From Sulfitobacter sp. SK011 (GTDB lineage Bacteria; Pseudomonadota; Alphaproteobacteria; Rhodobacterales; Rhodobacteraceae), in NCBI RefSeq assembly GCF_003352065.1, contig NZ_CP025803.1:868001-932000 (forward strand): 64,000 bases of DNA, read 5' to 3'. The notes under the pieces were generated by a model. It had not been told where the DNA came from and ran no database searches. It worked only from the letters and a program-made list of their open reading frames with translations. Shown piece by piece: positions 9,791-19,027 of the stretch (the first letter of the stretch is position 1; every line of letters starts with the position of its first letter). The translations under genes were made by a program, and so were the position numbers.

Positions 9791-10984
9791 CTATTCCCCT
9801 TTCAGCCGAATGGTCGCCATGATCTGTCCATGATCAGAGGCGAGCTTGTTGTAAGGTGCCTCAGGGTGCGACCCATCGGTCAGATGGTCATTGAGCACGC
9901 TGAAATATTCCATTTCGCCAATGTGGCCTTGCCACTCGGGCAAGAAATGCCGCGACATCAGAATCTGGTCGATGCTCTCATAAACACCACCAAAGGCCGA
10001 TGTGTATACCATATCGCGCAGCGACTTGCGCACAAACAGCTTCTCTGCCGAATGCAGGCGCACGGCTTCGATATCCTCGGTGATCTGGGCGTTCTCTGCG
10101 TCCGAATAGCGATCTGCACGGTGTTTCGCGTCATGGCGCAGCATCCATGCGTAGTTCCTGAACGGCGCTTCGCCGGCGATGATTTCGGAACTCACCGCAT
10201 TCTCATTGTCGTTGAAATCACCCAGCACCATCACCGGTCGGCTCTGTCGCAACTCGCCAATGATCGCCCCGCGCAGCACCCAGGCTTCTGCCATCCGGCG
10301 CATCGCGGCACGCGCCGCCCCCAAGGCGCGACCGACGGGATCGTAATCTGTCAGGTCAGCCTCAACAGGGAAGGCGGCACCGTCGCTGCGGATGTATTCG
10401 CCCAGTTTCGATTTCAGGTGACAGTTGAACACAGTGACCACCTGATCGCCAACAGGCACGCGACATTTCAGGATCGGGCGGCTGAGCTTCTGGATGGTAT
10501 AGCTGCCCCCCTCATCCCCGCCAAAGGTCTGAAACGGAATGTGCAGGGGCGTATCCAAGGCCTGAATGATTTGCGGCTCTTCGTCAAAGCCAAGCCGCGA
10601 CAGAATTGCCAGCCCGGGCCGACGCTGGCCCGGTGCGCCGTCATGCAGGTTGGGGGCAAAGGCGAGGGCGGCATCGCCATAATCCCGGTACGCCAGCCGA
10701 TCAAATATCGCACGATGGCGGTAGCGTTTGTTTTGCCCCGGTATTGCGGCCGCATTATTTGCGGTGCCAATCTCATCGGCACTCGCAATCGTGTCGCGCA
10801 ATGAAGCTTCGTCAAATATCTCCTGAAACCCGACAATATCGGCGTTCAGGGTCACCAGTTGATCGGCCAGCCAATCCGACTTCCACGCATATTCCTCAGG
10901 CGTGTAGGATTGAAATTTGTAATATTCCTGATCGGGTCCGATCAGGTTTTTCACATTGAAACTGGCGATGGTGAATTGGCTCAT
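9791..10984 (-). CDS. Endonuclease/exonuclease/phosphatase family protein
   Basis: A 397-residue EEP-fold (DNase I-like) hydrolase. The metal-binding Glu is in VGFQEIFDE near residue 58, the central catalytic motif is LGDFNDNEN, and the terminal SDHGQ carries the Asp-His pair. EEP proteins hydrolyse phosphodiesters or phosphomonoesters in nucleic acids, lipids or nucleotides, and the target here is not predictable. No signal peptide is seen. It overlaps the threonine-dehydratase-like gene by four bases, so it belongs to the same transcription unit, although its link with the pca genes is unclear. Confidence 0.75.
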   Translation of the reverse strand: MSQFTIASFNVKNLIGPDQEYYKFQSYTPEEYAWKSDWLADQLVTLNADIVGFQEIFDEASLRDTIASADEIGTANNAAAIPGQNKRYRHRAIFDRLAYRDYGDAALAFAPNLHDGAPGQRRPGLAILSRLGFDEEPQIIQALDTPLHIPFQTFGGDEGGSYTIQKLSRPILKCRVPVGDQVVTVFNCHLKSKLGEYIRSDGAAFPVEADLTDYDPVGRALGAARAAMRRMAEAWVLRGAIIGELRQSRPVMVLGDFNDNENAVSSEIIAGEAPFRNYAWMLRHDAKHRADRYSDAENAQITEDIEAVRLHSAEKLFVRKSLRDMVYTSAFGGVYESIDQILMSRHFLPEWQGHIGEMEYFSVLNDHLTDGSHPEAPYNKLASDHGQIMATIRLKGE

Positions 10985-11952
10985 GCCAATGTCTCCAACG
11001 CGCGGGCAAACATGTCGGCATCAACGTTGCCGCCCGAAATTGTCACGATCACATCGTCGCCCTCAATCTCGTCGCGGCGAAACAGTGCAGCGGCCAATGC
11101 CGCGGCACCGCCCGGTTCTGCGACCACTTTGAGGCGGTTGAACGCATGCGCCATCGCCTGCAACGCCTCATCATCGCTGATCACCAGACCCGGACCGACA
11201 AGGCGTTTGAGAATGGGAAAGGTGATATCCCCCGGTTGCGGGGAAATGATCGCGTCACAGATCGACCCGGTCATCCGGTTGTTTCGCTCAATTCCACCCG
11301 ACCGTAAAGAACGGGCCACATCATCAAAGCCTTCCGGCTCGGCCGGGCGCACCCGCAGCCCCGGCGCGTCAGCCTCAAGCGCCAAGGCGATGCCAGAGGT
11401 CAGCCCGCCACCACCGCAACACACGATCACTTGGGCGTTCGTGATCCCAAGCGCCGCAGCCTGCTCAGCAATCTCAAGTCCGACGCTGCCCTGGCCTGCA
11501 ATCACTTCGGGTTCGTCATAGGGCCGGATCAGCGTCAAATTCCGTTCAGTGCTGAGGCGCGAGCCGATGTCTTCACGGCTCTCTGTTGCGCGGTCATAAA
11601 GCACCACTTCGCCACCATACGCGCGCGTATTGTCGATCTTGAGGCGCGGGCTGTCGGCTGGCATGACGATAACTGATGGCACCCCGTGCAGCTTGGCCGC
11701 CAGTGCCACGCCCTGTGCGTGATTGCCGCTGGAATAGGCAATCACGCCCTTGGCCCGCGTGTCCGGATCCAGCGCCGACAAAGCCGCCCAGGCACCGCGG
11801 AATTTGAAACTGCCGGTATGTTGCAGACATTCGGCTTTCACCCAGACCCGCCGCCCGGCGACATCATCCAAAAGCGTGGAGTTGAGTAAGGGCGTGCGTC
11901 GCACATGCCCCTCAAGGCGCGTATTCGCGGCGCGGATCATGTCGATGTTCAT
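10981..11952 (-). CDS. Threonine/serine dehydratase-like PLP enzyme (fold type II)
   Basis: About 323 residues. The pyridoxal-phosphate lysine is in GSFKFRGA near residue 50, the asparagine loop is SSGNHAQG, and the phosphate-binding glycine loop is CGGGGLTSG. No C-terminal regulatory ACT domain is present, so it resembles the short catabolic threonine ammonia-lyase group. That group includes the EutB-type dehydratases of hydroxyectoine breakdown and serine racemase-like enzymes. The start at ATG 11952 gives a four-base overlap with the hydrolase upstream. Substrate is uncertain. Confidence 0.75.
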   Translation of the reverse strand: MNIDMIRAANTRLEGHVRRTPLLNSTLLDDVAGRRVWVKAECLQHTGSFKFRGAWAALSALDPDTRAKGVIAYSSGNHAQGVALAAKLHGVPSVIVMPADSPRLKIDNTRAYGGEVVLYDRATESREDIGSRLSTERNLTLIRPYDEPEVIAGQGSVGLEIAEQAAALGITNAQVIVCCGGGGLTSGIALALEADAPGLRVRPAEPEGFDDVARSLRSGGIERNNRMTGSICDAIISPQPGDITFPILKRLVGPGLVISDDEALQAMAHAFNRLKVVAEPGGAAALAAALFRRDEIEGDDVIVTISGGNVDADMFARALETLA

Positions 11953-12773
11953 GTCATCTGTCCTACCCATTTGTGCAGTGCTGCCACGGCCTCCGGCTCA
12001 TCCAGAAACGGAATATGGCCGCGCCCCGGCACCACGGCGGTGATCATATCAGGGCGACGGCGCTGCATTTCCTTAAGCGTGTCTTCACTCAGCAAATTTG
12101 AGTTCGCCCCACGGATACACGCAATCGGCATGCCGGCCATCGCATCGAAAAACGGCCACAAATCCGGTGCCGCCTGCGCGCCTGCGGCCTCAACCGCGTC
12201 GCGCAGATGCGGATCATAGGTGATCTCAAGGCCTGCATCTGTCTGCGCATAATGCTTGACCGCTTCTTCCATCCAGCGGCTTGCCGGCACATTCTGGAAT
12301 TCGGTGAACACATGCGGCATGGCAGCAGCGGCTTCCGCGTGGGTCTTGGCCGCAGGATTGCGACCCAGATAGCCCATGATGAAATCGAGCCCCATCGGAT
12401 CAATAAACGGCCCGATGTCATTAAGCGCCACACCCAGCAAGCGGTCGGCTGCGCCCATGGCCAATCCCATCGCGTTCAGACCACCGCGTGATGTACCAAG
12501 GATCGCAACTTTGTCGAGGCTCAGATGCGTCAAAAGCTCCATCACATCGCGACATTCAATGGGCAGGATGTAGTTCTGCCAATTGGGGTCGAAATCAGAT
12601 TTGCCGCGCCCGCGGTAATCCATCTTGATCAACCGGTTGCCCGCCAAATGCGGCGTGACATAGTCAAAGTCTGCCGTGGTGCGGGTCAGCCCGGACAGGC
12701 ACAGGATCGGCAGGCCAGTGCCCTCATCGGTATAGTACAACGACAGCCCGTCGGAGGTCTGAAACGTCACCAT
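11949..12773 (-). CDS. Alpha/beta hydrolase
   Basis: A 274-residue alpha/beta-hydrolase fold protein. The nucleophile elbow GTSRGG lies at about 94-99, the oxyanion-region segment is CLSGLTRT, and a C-terminal GRGHIPFLDEPEA carries the catalytic histidine. It resembles lactonases and esterases of small carboxylic substrates. It is sandwiched with overlaps of four bases or fewer between the HAD dehalogenase and the dehydratase genes, suggesting one pathway, but the substrate cannot be stated. Confidence 0.7.
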   Translation of the reverse strand: MVTFQTSDGLSLYYTDEGTGLPILCLSGLTRTTADFDYVTPHLAGNRLIKMDYRGRGKSDFDPNWQNYILPIECRDVMELLTHLSLDKVAILGTSRGGLNAMGLAMGAADRLLGVALNDIGPFIDPMGLDFIMGYLGRNPAAKTHAEAAAAMPHVFTEFQNVPASRWMEEAVKHYAQTDAGLEITYDPHLRDAVEAAGAQAAPDLWPFFDAMAGMPIACIRGANSNLLSEDTLKEMQRRRPDMITAVVPGRGHIPFLDEPEAVAALHKWVGQMT

Positions 12774-13459
12774 TACACACCCGCCAGTGCAGGGATGCCG
12801 GTCAGATCACGCAGCACTATTGCGGGTTTCCACGGCAAGCGGTCCATCGGCTCATTGCTTCGGTTCACCCATGCGGTCCGAAACCCGTACCCCGTGGCAG
12901 CGGCGGCATCCCAGCCGTTTGAGGACACGAACAAAACCTCATCCTTGGCGCATCCGAAATGTGCGCCGACCAGATCGTAAACGGACGCATCTGGTTTAAA
13001 GATACCGACGCTTTGCACCGACAAGGACACATCAAGCACATCCTCGATCCCGGCAGAGCGCACGGCACCGTCCAACATGTCCGGCGATCCGTTTGACAAG
13101 ATTGCGGTGTTCAACCCTGCGGCCTTGAGGGTGCTCAGCATCTGCGGCACCTCAGCATAGGCCTGCAATTCCCAGTAAAGCGCGAGCAGCCGCGCGCGCA
13201 GGGCTGCATCCCCATCATGCCCGGTCTTTTCCAATGCCCAATCCAAGCCATCCTGCGTGACGGTCCAGAAATCGGTATGCGCCTTAGTGACCGCGCGCAG
13301 CCATGAATACTGCAACTGCTTGAGCCGCCAGTGTTCCGCGACCTGCGGCCAGTCGTCCCTGATCGCGGCAAAGTCTGGCTCGGAGGCCGCCTGGCGTGCG
13401 GCGGCGGCCACATCAAACAAGGTGCCATAGGCGTCAAAGACACATGTTGTGATCGGCAT
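12773..13459 (-). CDS. HAD superfamily hydrolase, haloacid dehalogenase type II
   Basis: About 228 residues. The nucleophile motif is FDAYGTLFD at the N terminus, motif II is LSNGSPDML, and SSNGWDAAAATGYGFRTAWVNR matches the active-site segment of type II L-2-haloacid dehalogenases. The predicted reaction is hydrolysis of (S)-2-haloacids to (R)-2-hydroxyacids. The start at ATG 13459 is chosen because AAGGAGAA lies just upstream and the HAD motif starts right after it. It is the first gene of the long minus-strand run, so its promoter should lie in the 189-base divergent gap before the FKBP gene. Confidence 0.8.
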   Translation of the reverse strand: MPITTCVFDAYGTLFDVAAAARQAASEPDFAAIRDDWPQVAEHWRLKQLQYSWLRAVTKAHTDFWTVTQDGLDWALEKTGHDGDAALRARLLALYWELQAYAEVPQMLSTLKAAGLNTAILSNGSPDMLDGAVRSAGIEDVLDVSLSVQSVGIFKPDASVYDLVGAHFGCAKDEVLFVSSNGWDAAAATGYGFRTAWVNRSNEPMDRLPWKPAIVLRDLTGIPALAGV

Positions 13460-13648
13460 GGTGTTCTCCTTGTTTGGTTGGCATGCAGAGTGGCACGGCA
13501 AGCGAGGGTCGAAAAGGGAGGAAATGAAGGGCCAATGTGCGGGGGTTTACTCTTGGCTTGGGTTTTGACAGGTTGGCCCGGAAATTGGAGCACCCGCGCA
13601 GATACGTGGCCTCTGCATTCCTTACCCCCAACATCATTGGAGTTCTTC

Positions 13649-14077
13649 ATGGCCGAGGTCAAATCAGGCGATACCGTTGCAATTCACTATACCGGCACCT
13701 TGCTGGATGGCACCACATTCGACAGCTCAGAAGGGCGCGACCCGCTCGAATTCGTGGTCGGTTCCGGTCAGATCATTCCGGGCCTGGACGTGGCACTGCC
13801 GGGGATGGCAGTGGGCGAACAGAAAGTGGTCAAGATCGCCTGCACCGAGGCCTATGGCCCCCTGAACCCGGAAATGCGTCAGGCCGTCCCGCGCGAAGGC
13901 ATTCCGGCAGACATCCCGCTGGAAGTCGGGACCCAGTTGCAGATGCAGACCCCCGATGGTCAGGCCATGCCCGTGACGGTGGTTGAAGTGGACGAAGCGA
14001 CTGTGACACTGGATGCCAACCACCCATTGGCAGGCAAGGACCTGCAATTCGATATTGAGTTGGTCAAGATCGGCTAA
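13649..14077 (+). CDS. FKBP-type peptidyl-prolyl cis-trans isomerase, SlyD-like
   Basis: A 142-residue protein with the two-domain SlyD layout: an FKBP core (IHYTGTLLDGTTFDSS and DPLEFVVGSGQIIPGLD) interrupted by an insert-in-flap chaperone domain (about 72-125), closing with LQFDIELVKI. It lacks the His/Cys-rich C-terminal tail of enterobacterial SlyD, so nickel handling is not expected. Cytosolic protein folding is the likely role. The start is at MAEVKSGD; upstream in-frame sequence has no FKBP character and overlaps the divergent dehalogenase gene. Confidence 0.85.
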   Translation: MAEVKSGDTVAIHYTGTLLDGTTFDSSEGRDPLEFVVGSGQIIPGLDVALPGMAVGEQKVVKIACTEAYGPLNPEMRQAVPREGIPADIPLEVGTQLQMQTPDGQAMPVTVVEVDEATVTLDANHPLAGKDLQFDIELVKIG

Positions 14078-14097
14078 GGTAGCGGGGGCCCCCCCGG

Positions 14098-14469
14098 CTA
14101 TTCGACCGGTCGTTGAGCGGCCAGACTGCGGCCCAGATCATCCGCGACACTCTGTGCATCGGGTGATGCGGGCGACGCGTCGTCAGGGTCGCCAAAACGG
14201 TTTACCTTGATCCGGCTTTTCGGCAGGCTGGTGGGGCTTTGGGTCGCTTGTGCAACCTGCTGCGGGGCCTGTCTGGCCCCTGCCACCGCCATGATCGCAT
14301 CCATACCCGCGCCCGCCAAGGCGCGGCGCAATTCAGGTTCTGACCGCAAAATTGCGCCAATGGTCAGCATCAGCGCCAGTCCCAGAATCCGTCCCCAGAA
14401 AAACGCCCGCCGCGACCTGTCGCGCCGCGATTGTAGGACCTCACTGCGGTATGTTTCTTTGAAACTCAT
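14098..14469 (-). CDS. Hypothetical single-pass membrane protein
   Basis: A 123-residue protein with a basic N terminus (about 1-22), one hydrophobic segment (WGRILGLALMLTIGAIL, about 25-41), an alanine-rich stretch, and a low-complexity polar tail rich in Ser, Pro, Asp and Gln. The charge distribution suggests a cytoplasmic N terminus. No family was recognised. It converges on the FKBP gene with a 20-base gap containing a G5C7 run. Confidence 0.5.
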   Translation of the reverse strand: MSFKETYRSEVLQSRRDRSRRAFFWGRILGLALMLTIGAILRSEPELRRALAGAGMDAIMAVAGARQAPQQVAQATQSPTSLPKSRIKVNRFGDPDDASPASPDAQSVADDLGRSLAAQRPVE

Positions 14470-14685
14470 GTCATCGGTCCAAAGAGCTGGGTTTTGTCTT
14501 GGCACTGCTCATGTTGTTCATCTTGCGGGCAAACCGGGCAATTGCTGGGCAGTGGCATGGCAAACTGACGAATTCCTGCAAATAGCGTGGTCCAGTATGG
14601 GAATATCTGTGATTTCCCGCACCGAAGCTTTCCAAAACACCGATGCCCCCTCGCGGACGGTGCATGTTGTCGCTATGGACAGGCG

Positions 14686-15798
14686 ATGGACAATAGCCAG
14701 ACATTTGAAATTTTCCTCGTCTGTGCCCCCGGGCTTGAGGCCGTTCTGTGTGAGGAAGCGCAGGAAAAAGGGTTCGCAGATGCGGTCGCTGTTCCCGGTG
14801 GCGTGACGGTGCAGGGCGGCTGGCCCGAGGTCTGGCGCGCCAATCTGGAACTGCGCGGTGCGGCGCGTGTTCTGGTCCGTCTGGGCAGCTTTATGGCGTT
14901 CCATCTTGCGCAACTGGATAAACGCAGCCGAAAATTTGCATGGGGCGACGTGCTGCGCACCGATGTGCCGGTCAAGGTTCAGGTGACAAGCAAAGCGTCG
15001 AAAATCTATCACGCCGGGGCCGCGACCCAGCGCATTGTCACGGCGCTGACCGAAAGCCACGGCATCGCCGTGTCGCCGGATGCCGCCATGGTTCTCAAGG
15101 TCCGCATCCATGACAATCAGGTGACCATCAGCATCGACACCAGCGGCGAGGCGCTGCACAAGCGCGGCCACAAGGAAGCGGTCGGCAAAGCGCCGATGCG
15201 CGAAAATCTGGCGGCGATGTTTCTGCGGCAATGCGGGTATGACGGGCTTGAGCCCGTGGTCGATCCGATGTGCGGGTCTGGCACGTTCCTGATCGAAGCG
15301 GCCGAGATCGCCGCAGGTCTGCAACCGGGCCGCTCGCGCAGCTATGCGTTTGAGCAGTTGGCAAGCTTTGATCAGGCCGCGTTTGACGCGATGCGCCGCA
15401 CCGGCCCTGTCGACCTGACGCCGCGTTTCTTTGGATCTGACCGCGATGCGGGGGCCATCCGCATGAGCACTGCCAATGCCGCGCGGGCAGGGGTTGGGGA
15501 TGCGATCACCTTTGCCTGCCACGGCGCAGGCGAGGTGACACCACCTGATGGACCGCCCGGACTGGTCATTGTGAACCCTCCCTACGGCGGCAGGATCGGC
15601 AACAAGAAACTGCTCTATCCGCTTTATGGGACCTTGGGACGGACTTTGCTGGAGCGTTTCAAAGGCTGGCGTGTGGGCTTGATCACATCCGAGCCGCCCC
15701 TGGCCAAAGCCACCGGATTGCCATGGAAACCATTGGGTCCCCCTGTGGCACATGGCGGCATGAAGATCTGGCTCTGGCAGACGCCGCCGTTGCGGTGA
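14686..15798 (+). CDS. THUMP-domain class I RNA methyltransferase (RlmL N-terminal-half type)
   Basis: About 370 residues. A THUMP RNA-binding domain (about 40-150) precedes an UPF0020 Rossmann methyltransferase with DPMCGSGTFLIEAA as the SAM-binding motif and NPPYGGRIG as the catalytic NPPY motif. It corresponds to the N-terminal enzyme of E. coli RlmL/YcbY, which makes N2-methylguanosine in 23S rRNA; the C-terminal RlmK-like half is absent, as is usual outside gammaproteobacteria. The start at ATG 14686 is where homologous sequence begins (QTFEIFLVCAPGLE). Confidence 0.8.
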   Translation: MDNSQTFEIFLVCAPGLEAVLCEEAQEKGFADAVAVPGGVTVQGGWPEVWRANLELRGAARVLVRLGSFMAFHLAQLDKRSRKFAWGDVLRTDVPVKVQVTSKASKIYHAGAATQRIVTALTESHGIAVSPDAAMVLKVRIHDNQVTISIDTSGEALHKRGHKEAVGKAPMRENLAAMFLRQCGYDGLEPVVDPMCGSGTFLIEAAEIAAGLQPGRSRSYAFEQLASFDQAAFDAMRRTGPVDLTPRFFGSDRDAGAIRMSTANAARAGVGDAITFACHGAGEVTPPDGPPGLVIVNPPYGGRIGNKKLLYPLYGTLGRTLLERFKGWRVGLITSEPPLAKATGLPWKPLGPPVAHGGMKIWLWQTPPLR

Positions 15799-15900
15799 GG
15801 ACGCGATGATGGCTAGTATGCGGACGGAGCGGCCGTTCGCAAATGGGGTACCGAGGCCTTCTTCATTTCAAGGTCGGCAGTTCATGCCTTTGAGGATATT

Positions 15901-16614
15901 CTAAACTTGGTCTTCTGGCACGCTGGAAGCTTTGGATTTTTCAGCGCGCTCGTCTGCAAACTTAGGAAAGAATGTAGTTCTCTTATCTATTGGGTCTCGT
16001 GATCCAGAGTATTCACGTGCAATTTGACAGACCAACGACCACACAGGATCAAAATCCATATCGGGTTTTAGCTTTTCACTCACCAGCTCATAGAGATCGC
16101 CCATTGTTGTAAGTTCTTCGGCTTCGCTATCTTGGATTTCGATGCCAAAAATTTCTTCAATTGCCATCAACATCTCGACGTCATCCAAATCGTCACCAAG
16201 GTTTATCGTGTTAAGGCGTTGCGTGACACGTGGTCTGCCGTGCTGAAAGAGCCCTATAGACAATAGAACCAGCACTCCGATTGTGAGTAACGGCGAGGCA
16301 CGGCAACCTTCTCGATAGGCTGCGTGGGTGATGTCATTCCCTAACCAGAACCAATTTATCAAGCTGAGAATGGCGATCAGCAAAATTAGCGCGGCACACA
16401 GTACCGAAAGCCATCGTTGCTTGAAGTAAAGGATTGCCAGAATCAGTAAAACTAGGCCAATCCCAATTGGTGAGGTGAAGAAAAAGAGCGTTTCCTCGAA
16501 CTGATTGATTTTGCCGCTACTTGGTTCCCATCTCAGGCGTTCCTTGTCGCACACTTCGGCAACGGCTGGCGAAGAAAAAAGCAGTGCTATAAAGATATAG
16601 AAAACCTGCTTCAT
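15901..16614 (-). CDS. Membrane protein with degenerate acyl-carrier-protein-like C-terminal domain
   Basis: A 237-residue protein with a signal-like N terminus (1-19), three further hydrophobic segments (about 44-63, 68-91, 107-124) and a soluble tail. Residues 135-182 track helices II-IV of acyl carrier protein (LGDDLDDVEMLMAIEEIFG, then EAEELTT), but the phosphopantetheine serine of DSL is Asp142 and one residue is missing before it. After this, VWSLVCQIAREYSGSRDPID (191-210) and TTFF resemble ACP helix I and its following loop, which normally come first. It therefore looks like a membrane-tethered, non-carrier ACP fold, possibly circularly permuted. Base composition is visibly AT-richer than the flanks, and it stands alone next to fabI. 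Function unknown. Confidence 0.6.
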   Translation of the reverse strand: MKQVFYIFIALLFSSPAVAEVCDKERLRWEPSSGKINQFEETLFFFTSPIGIGLVLLILAILYFKQRWLSVLCAALILLIAILSLINWFWLGNDITHAAYREGCRASPLLTIGVLVLLSIGLFQHGRPRVTQRLNTINLGDDLDDVEMLMAIEEIFGIEIQDSEAEELTTMGDLYELVSEKLKPDMDFDPVWSLVCQIAREYSGSRDPIDKRTTFFPKFADERAEKSKASSVPEDQV

Positions 16615-16739
16615 TCTCGAAGGTACCTTAAAACATAACGATAGCCGACATTCGCCGCACTGCGAAGAAAATTTTAATGTGGGCTCAATCCGGACCTAAG
16701 CCGCTCCGCATCAGAAGTAACCCATGAACATGCCGGTAC

Positions 16740-17531
16740 TCAGAGATATTCCTGCTGCGGCATCCCCAGAACATGGAACCCACCATCAACTCGAATGATT
16801 TCGCCTGTGGTGCAGGCCCCGGCATCCGAGGCCAGATAGACGGCCGTCCCCCCCACCGCCTCAAGCGTTGCGTTCGACCGCAATGGCGCATTGAGATCGG
16901 TGTGTTTATAGGTCTTGCGCGCACCGCCAATCGCCGCACCGGCAAGTGTTTTCATCGGGCCGGGAGAAATGGCGTTCACGCGGATGCCTTCAGGTCCCAA
17001 ATCATTCGCCAAATACCGTGTCGCAGATTCCAACGCCGCCTTGGCCACGCCCATCACGTTGTAATTCGGCACAACCCGGTTCGACCCCTGATAGGTCAGG
17101 GTCATCAACGTGCCGCCGTTTTCTACCATCAACGGATGCGCACGGCGGGCGACTTCGATAAAGCTATAGGCCGAGATATCCATCGAATGTTTGAAATTGG
17201 CGCGGCTGGTGTTCAAAAAACGTCCCGTCAGTTCGGACTTGTCTGAAAACGCAATCGCATGGACGACAAAATCAATCGTCGGCCAGCGCGCGCCCAACTC
17301 GCTAAACGCCGTATCCAGCGAGGCATCGTCGGTGACATCCACGTCGACCATGAAATCGGATCCGACGGAGTCCGCCAGAGGTTTCAGGCGGCTGCCAAAC
17401 GCTTCGCCCTGATAGGTAAAGGCAAGCTCGGCACCCGCTTCGGCCATCGCTTTTGCAATGCCCCAGGCGATAGAGCGTTCGTTCGCGACGCCCATGATCA
17501 GGCCACGCTTTCCTTCAAGGAGTTCTGACAT
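16740..17531 (-). CDS. fabI: Enoyl-[acyl-carrier-protein] reductase (NADH)
   Basis: A 263-residue short-chain dehydrogenase-like protein performing the last reduction of fatty-acid elongation. FabI hallmarks are GVANERSIAWGIA (14-26) for NADH binding, Tyr147, and the catalytic Tyr157-x6-Lys164 (YNVMGVAK). The C terminus IIRVDGGFHVLGM is typical. It starts four bases after the fabB stop, so fabB and fabI form one unit. The AT-rich pseudo-ACP gene begins 125 bases downstream of its stop in the same orientation. Confidence 0.92.
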   Translation of the reverse strand: MSELLEGKRGLIMGVANERSIAWGIAKAMAEAGAELAFTYQGEAFGSRLKPLADSVGSDFMVDVDVTDDASLDTAFSELGARWPTIDFVVHAIAFSDKSELTGRFLNTSRANFKHSMDISAYSFIEVARRAHPLMVENGGTLMTLTYQGSNRVVPNYNVMGVAKAALESATRYLANDLGPEGIRVNAISPGPMKTLAGAAIGGARKTYKHTDLNAPLRSNATLEAVGGTAVYLASDAGACTTGEIIRVDGGFHVLGMPQQEYL

Positions 17532-17535
17532 CGCG

Positions 17536-18765
17536 TTACCCTTTATATTTAGACAGGATCATCGACCCGTTTGTGCCGCCAAAACCAAACGAATTGGTCA
17601 TGACACTGTCGAGCCCCACATCGTCCACCCGTTCCAGCGCAATCTCGGACGCATCAAGTGCGGGGTCGAGGTTTTGCACGTTGATGGACTTGGTGATGAA
17701 ATCGTTATCCAACATCAGCAGGCTGAAGATTGCCTCAAGCGCACCTGCTGCCCCCTGGGCGTGACCGGTCATCGACTTGGTGGAGCTGACAGGTGGCGTG
17801 TTGCCCTTGCCAAAGACGCGGCGCACCGCCTCAATTTCACCCACGTCACCGACAGGTGTCGAGGTGCCATGCGCGTTGATATAGCCCACTTTGCGGCCCT
17901 CGGGCAGCGTCGCCAGCGCCAGCCGCATCGCGCGTTCACCGCCCTCACCACTGGGGGCAACCATATCGTGCCCGTCGGAAGTGGCAGCATAGCCCGTGAC
18001 TTCGGCATAGATTTTCGCACCCCGTGCCAGCGCATGATCAAGATCTTCCAGAACCACAATGCCGCCGCCGCCCGAAATCACAAACCCGTCCCGGTCCGCG
18101 TCAAAGGCACGGCTGGCCGTTTCAGGGGCGTCGTTATATTTGCTGCTCATCGCGCCCATTGCGTCGAACAGGCAGGACAACGTCCAGTCCAGCTCTTCAC
18201 CGCCGCCGGCAAACATCACGTCCTGTTTGCCCATCATGATCTGCTCTGCCGCGTTGCCGATGCAATGCAGTGAAGTGGAACAGGCCGAGGTAATCGAATA
18301 GTTGATGCCCTTGATCTTGTACGCCGTGCTGAGGTTTGCTGACACGGTTGAGGACATGCATTTTGGCACCGCAAAGGGGCCGATGCGCTTGGTGGCCCCG
18401 GTATCCTTGACCACGTTATGTGCCGTGAACATCGCTGATGTTGACGGCCCACCAGACCCCGCAACCAATCCGGTGCGCGGGTTGCTGACGGTGTCCTCGT
18501 CCAGACCCGCATCTGCAATCGCCTGACCCATCGCGATATAGGCATAGGCCGATCCCGGCCCCATGAACCGCAAGGCGCGTTTGTCGATATGTTCGGATAC
18601 GTCAATTTTCAATGTCCCCGCAACCCGGCTGCGAAACCCGTGCTCGGCCATCTCTTCGCTGGCGACAATGCCGCTGGTGCCCGCCTTGAGCGAGGTCAGA
18701 ACCTCGTCTGCGTTGTTTCCGATGGATGAGACGATCCCCAACCCTGTGACGACGACTCTTTTCAT
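17536..18765 (-). CDS. fabB: 3-oxoacyl-[acyl-carrier-protein] synthase I
   Basis: A 409-residue condensing enzyme of the FabB type, needed with FabA for unsaturated fatty acids. The catalytic Cys162 lies in SACSTSLHCIG, followed by the two histidines in NAHGTSTPVGD and TGHAQGAAG. The C terminus NSFGFGGTNGSMIL is characteristic. I place the start at MKRVVVTGLG (18765); the frame runs 91 codons further upstream but that part has no homology character. In relatives fabA lies directly upstream in the same operon; here it is separated by an opposite-strand methyltransferase gene. Confidence 0.92.
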   Translation of the reverse strand: MKRVVVTGLGIVSSIGNNADEVLTSLKAGTSGIVASEEMAEHGFRSRVAGTLKIDVSEHIDKRALRFMGPGSAYAYIAMGQAIADAGLDEDTVSNPRTGLVAGSGGPSTSAMFTAHNVVKDTGATKRIGPFAVPKCMSSTVSANLSTAYKIKGINYSITSACSTSLHCIGNAAEQIMMGKQDVMFAGGGEELDWTLSCLFDAMGAMSSKYNDAPETASRAFDADRDGFVISGGGGIVVLEDLDHALARGAKIYAEVTGYAATSDGHDMVAPSGEGGERAMRLALATLPEGRKVGYINAHGTSTPVGDVGEIEAVRRVFGKGNTPPVSSTKSMTGHAQGAAGALEAIFSLLMLDNDFITKSINVQNLDPALDASEIALERVDDVGLDSVMTNSFGFGGTNGSMILSKYKG

Positions 18766-19027
18766 GAGCAAACCTCTGGTTTGGCGCGGCGCATAAGCGG
18801 CACTCCTTTGATAGTGTTGGCATGAGTTTAGGCTGGGCGGGGGTTGAGGTGCAATGGGGGATGGGGTGGGGTTGCAGGCAAAGTCTGATTTGACCTCATG
18901 TTGCCGGTGGCTGGAGCAACTAAAAACGGCGGCGGATACGCATAAGGTCGCTCTTCTTGCGACCACAACGCCACCAGCAACACGCGGCGATCTGGAACTC
19001 TGCAGATGTTTGTGCCAACCTGTCGGA

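Noticed and set aside
14082..14100. G5C7 run between the FKBP gene and the hypothetical membrane gene as a terminator
   Set aside because: Short, imperfect pairing and no T-run on either side.
14518..15753. Long open frame antisense to the RNA methyltransferase gene
   Set aside because: It mirrors a gene with clear SAM and NPPY motifs and has the Arg/His/Ala-rich composition of a GC-driven shadow frame.
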